A stretch of DNA of 52,538 bases from Flemingiibacterium sp045579745 (GTDB lineage: Bacteria > Bacillota > Clostridia > Oscillospirales > CAG-272). Made by a program: the position numbers and the translations under genes. How positions within the stretch are numbered: the first letter of the stretch is position 1; every line of letters starts with the position of its first letter. Where the stretch lies: the NCBI GenBank assembly GCA_045579745.1, contig JAZNMQ010000031.1, forward strand, positions 1 through 52,538. The letters run 5' to 3'. This document shows, in pieces, positions 50,904-52,538 of the stretch. The notes beneath the pieces were generated by a model. The model was given only the letters and a program-made list of their open reading frames with translations. It did not search any database and was not told where the DNA came from.

Positions 50904-52538
50904 ATGGACAAGATAACCACAAAAAGTATAAGAAATGTCTGCCTCTTGGGCCACGGCGGAAGCGGAAAGACTTCCCTTTGCGAGGCTATGCTCTATCTTG
51001 CAAAAGAGACTGACAGACTCGGAAGAACTCCTGAGGGAAATACCGTCAGTGACTTCGATCCTGAGGAAATCAGAAGAGGCTTTTCGCTTTCAACAACGCT
51101 CGCTCCTCTTTCGTGGATGGATAGCAAGATAAACATAATCGACACTCCCGGTTATCTCGATTTTACCGGTGAGGTGCTTGAAGGCGCACGCGTTGCTGAC
51201 AGCGCACTTATCGTTGTTGACGGACGCAGCGGCGTTGAAGTCGGAACAGAGCTTGCTTGGGATTATGCTGAGAGCGAGGGAATTCCAAAGGCATTCTTTA
51301 TCAACCGTTTTGATGATGGCGAAGCAAGATTCAAGAGAGTTTTCGATGCTTTGAGAGAAAAATTCGGCGTTGCGGTTTGTCCGCTTCTCATTCCGATGAT
51401 TGAAGGCGATAAGGTAATCGGCTTCCTTAACCTCATCGATATGAAGGCCGAAGTTTATGACAAGACCGGTTCCAACCTCGTTACGGGTATTCCGGATGAT
51501 TTCAAGGAGATTGCGGAAGAATACCGCAATATGCTGTTTGAATCAATTGCTCAGACGAGCGATGACCTTATGGAAAAGTTCTTCAACGAGGAGCCGATTA
51601 CATATAATGAAGCAATGAACGCTGTTCATGATGGAATTATTAACGGTGAGATCGTTCCCGTATTCTGTGGCTCCGCGACGAAGATGTGGGGCGTTACAGC
51701 AGTTCTCGACTCGATCGCTCACTCATTCCCGCGTCCTACCGCTCGCAAAACTGAGGAAATCGTTACAGATGACGGTACGGATTCCATCGAGATCGATCCT
51801 GAAGGCGAAACCTCGATTCTCGTATTTAAAACAGTCGCTGACCCGTTCGTAGGTAAAATGTCCTTCTTCAAGGTTATGAACGGTAACCTGAACCGCGATA
51901 TGTCACTTCGCAATACAAATACAGGTAATACTGAAAAGCTTGCTCATATTTATACTATTCGCGGAAAGAAGCAGACAGAGGTCGATTCTCTCTGCTGCGG
52001 CGATATCGGTATGACAGCTAAACTTACCAATGTTAATACAGGCGATACACTCACCGCATCCGCAAAGAATATTAAATACCGCGGAATTTCATTCCCCGAG
52101 CCTTTCCTGACTCAGGCAATTAAGCCTCTTGCAAAGGGCGATGAAGATAAGATATCTTCGGGTATTTCAAAGCTTCTTGAGGAAGACCCAACAACACGCT
52201 ACGAAAACAACGCTGAAACAAAGCAGCTTCTTATATCGGGCGTTGGCGATATTCACCTTGATGTACTTGTTGCTAAATTAAAGAATCGTTTTGGCACATC
52301 GGTTGTTCTCGAGGCTCCGAAGATCGCATACCGTGAAACCATTAAAAAGACTGTCGAGGCAGAAGGAAAGCACAAGAAGCAGTCGGGCGGTAAGGGTCAG
52401 TACGGTCACGTTCGTATTGAATTTGCTCCCGGTGAGGCTGAAGGTCTTACGTTTACCGAAAGCGTTGTAGGCGGTGCAGTTCCGAAGGGCTTCTTCCCGG
52501 CAGTTGAAAAGGGACTTCTCGAGGCTATGGAGCACGGT
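50904..52538 (+). CDS. Elongation factor G-like GTPase (cut by window end)
   Basis: 545 codons are visible, open to the last base. ATG at 50904 behind AAAGGAGAA. Domain I: G1 LLGHGGSGKTSL, G3 IDTPGYLDFTGEV, G4 as FINRFDD in place of NKxD near residue 134. Domain II follows (SILVFKTVADPFVGKMSFFK), then domains III and IV (ISGVGDIHLDVLVAKLKNRF, KKQSGGKGQYGHVRIEF). It is an EF-G2-type protein rather than the main EF-G: no str operon is nearby and G4 is altered. The codons are those of a well-expressed gene. Confidence 0.9.
   Translation, partial: MDKITTKSIRNVCLLGHGGSGKTSLCEAMLYLAKETDRLGRTPEGNTVSDFDPEEIRRGFSLSTTLAPLSWMDSKINIIDTPGYLDFTGEVLEGARVADSALIVVDGRSGVEVGTELAWDYAESEGIPKAFFINRFDDGEARFKRVFDALREKFGVAVCPLLIPMIEGDKVIGFLNLIDMKAEVYDKTGSNLVTGIPDDFKEIAEEYRNMLFESIAQTSDDLMEKFFNEEPITYNEAMNAVHDGIINGEIVPVFCGSATKMWGVTAVLDSIAHSFPRPTARKTEEIVTDDGTDSIEIDPEGETSILVFKTVADPFVGKMSFFKVMNGNLNRDMSLRNTNTGNTEKLAHIYTIRGKKQTEVDSLCCGDIGMTAKLTNVNTGDTLTASAKNIKYRGISFPEPFLTQAIKPLAKGDEDKISSGISKLLEEDPTTRYENNAETKQLLISGVGDIHLDVLVAKLKNRFGTSVVLEAPKIAYRETIKKTVEAEGKHKKQSGGKGQYGHVRIEFAPGEAEGLTFTESVVGGAVPKGFFPAVEKGLLEAMEHG

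Overview
The window reads as chromosomal DNA of a low-to-moderate GC Gram-positive bacterium of the class Clostridia, probably an uncultured gut Oscillospirales-type organism. This is inferred from gene content and order: nusB-xseA-xseB-ispA-tlyA-nadK-argR-recN, then tyrS, murB-rapZ-whiA and a DnaE-type polymerase; a DUF6514 protein; an XRE-cupin regulator beside an acyl-CoA ligase; a GTP-type PEP carboxykinase. Promoters are of the sigma-A type (TTGACA, 17 nt, TATAAT) and ribosome sites are AGGAGG-like. No taxon can be proven from the sequence alone.

Layout. (1) 1-1.8 kb: tail of an accessory element, with the end of an unknown gene and a 490-residue protein that looks like a very divergent sigma-70 factor. 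(2) 1.8-7.1 kb: an accessory transport island. On the minus strand lie a solute-binding lipoprotein, two sugar-type ABC permeases and an HlyD-like membrane-fusion protein, with no ATPase gene. Divergent from them are a PadR repressor and a protein with an N-terminal helical permease-prefix-like domain. Each of the two divergent promoters carries one copy of the same 22-bp site just after its -10 box. (3) 7.1-12.1 kb, minus strand: hairpin-rich spacer, SPFH/ribbon-helix-helix pair with a 19-bp palindrome on its promoter, DUF4358-like lipoprotein, SGNH hydrolase, four-helix membrane protein and M23 peptidase. (4) 12.2-29.0 kb, plus strand: a long, tightly packed housekeeping run from nusB to dnaE plus a DUF2975-like membrane protein. 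The places usually held by dxs (ispA-tlyA) and yvcK (rapZ-whiA) are empty. (5) 29.1-37.6 kb: class A penicillin-binding protein, TspO, a DUF4430-like lipoprotein with a strong promoter, an AT-rich HD-domain gene, tRNA-Thr(CGT), rsmA, GTP-dependent pckG and a zinc-ribbon membrane protein. (6) 37.6-44.9 kb, minus strand: IMPACT-family protein overlapping hflX, rpmE, then an XRE-cupin regulator, acyl-CoA ligase, sialate-esterase-like SGNH protein and alr, and a DUF6514 gene. (7) 45.1-52.5 kb: two metallo-beta-lactamase-fold proteins, an AT-rich membrane-anchored NERD nuclease-like gene lying between duplicated tRNA-Gly-linked sequences, tRNA-Gly(TCC), a TIGR01212-type radical SAM protein and an EF-G-like GTPase cut by the window end.

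How the parts work together. The nusB-dnaE block joins transcription antitermination, exonuclease VII, isoprenoid, NAD(P) and envelope precursor synthesis, recombination repair and replication. The envelope theme continues with PBP1A, alr, M23 and SGNH proteins. The most distinctive accessory parts are the PadR-controlled transport island, the tRNA-Gly-linked NERD cassette and the sigma-like protein at the left edge.
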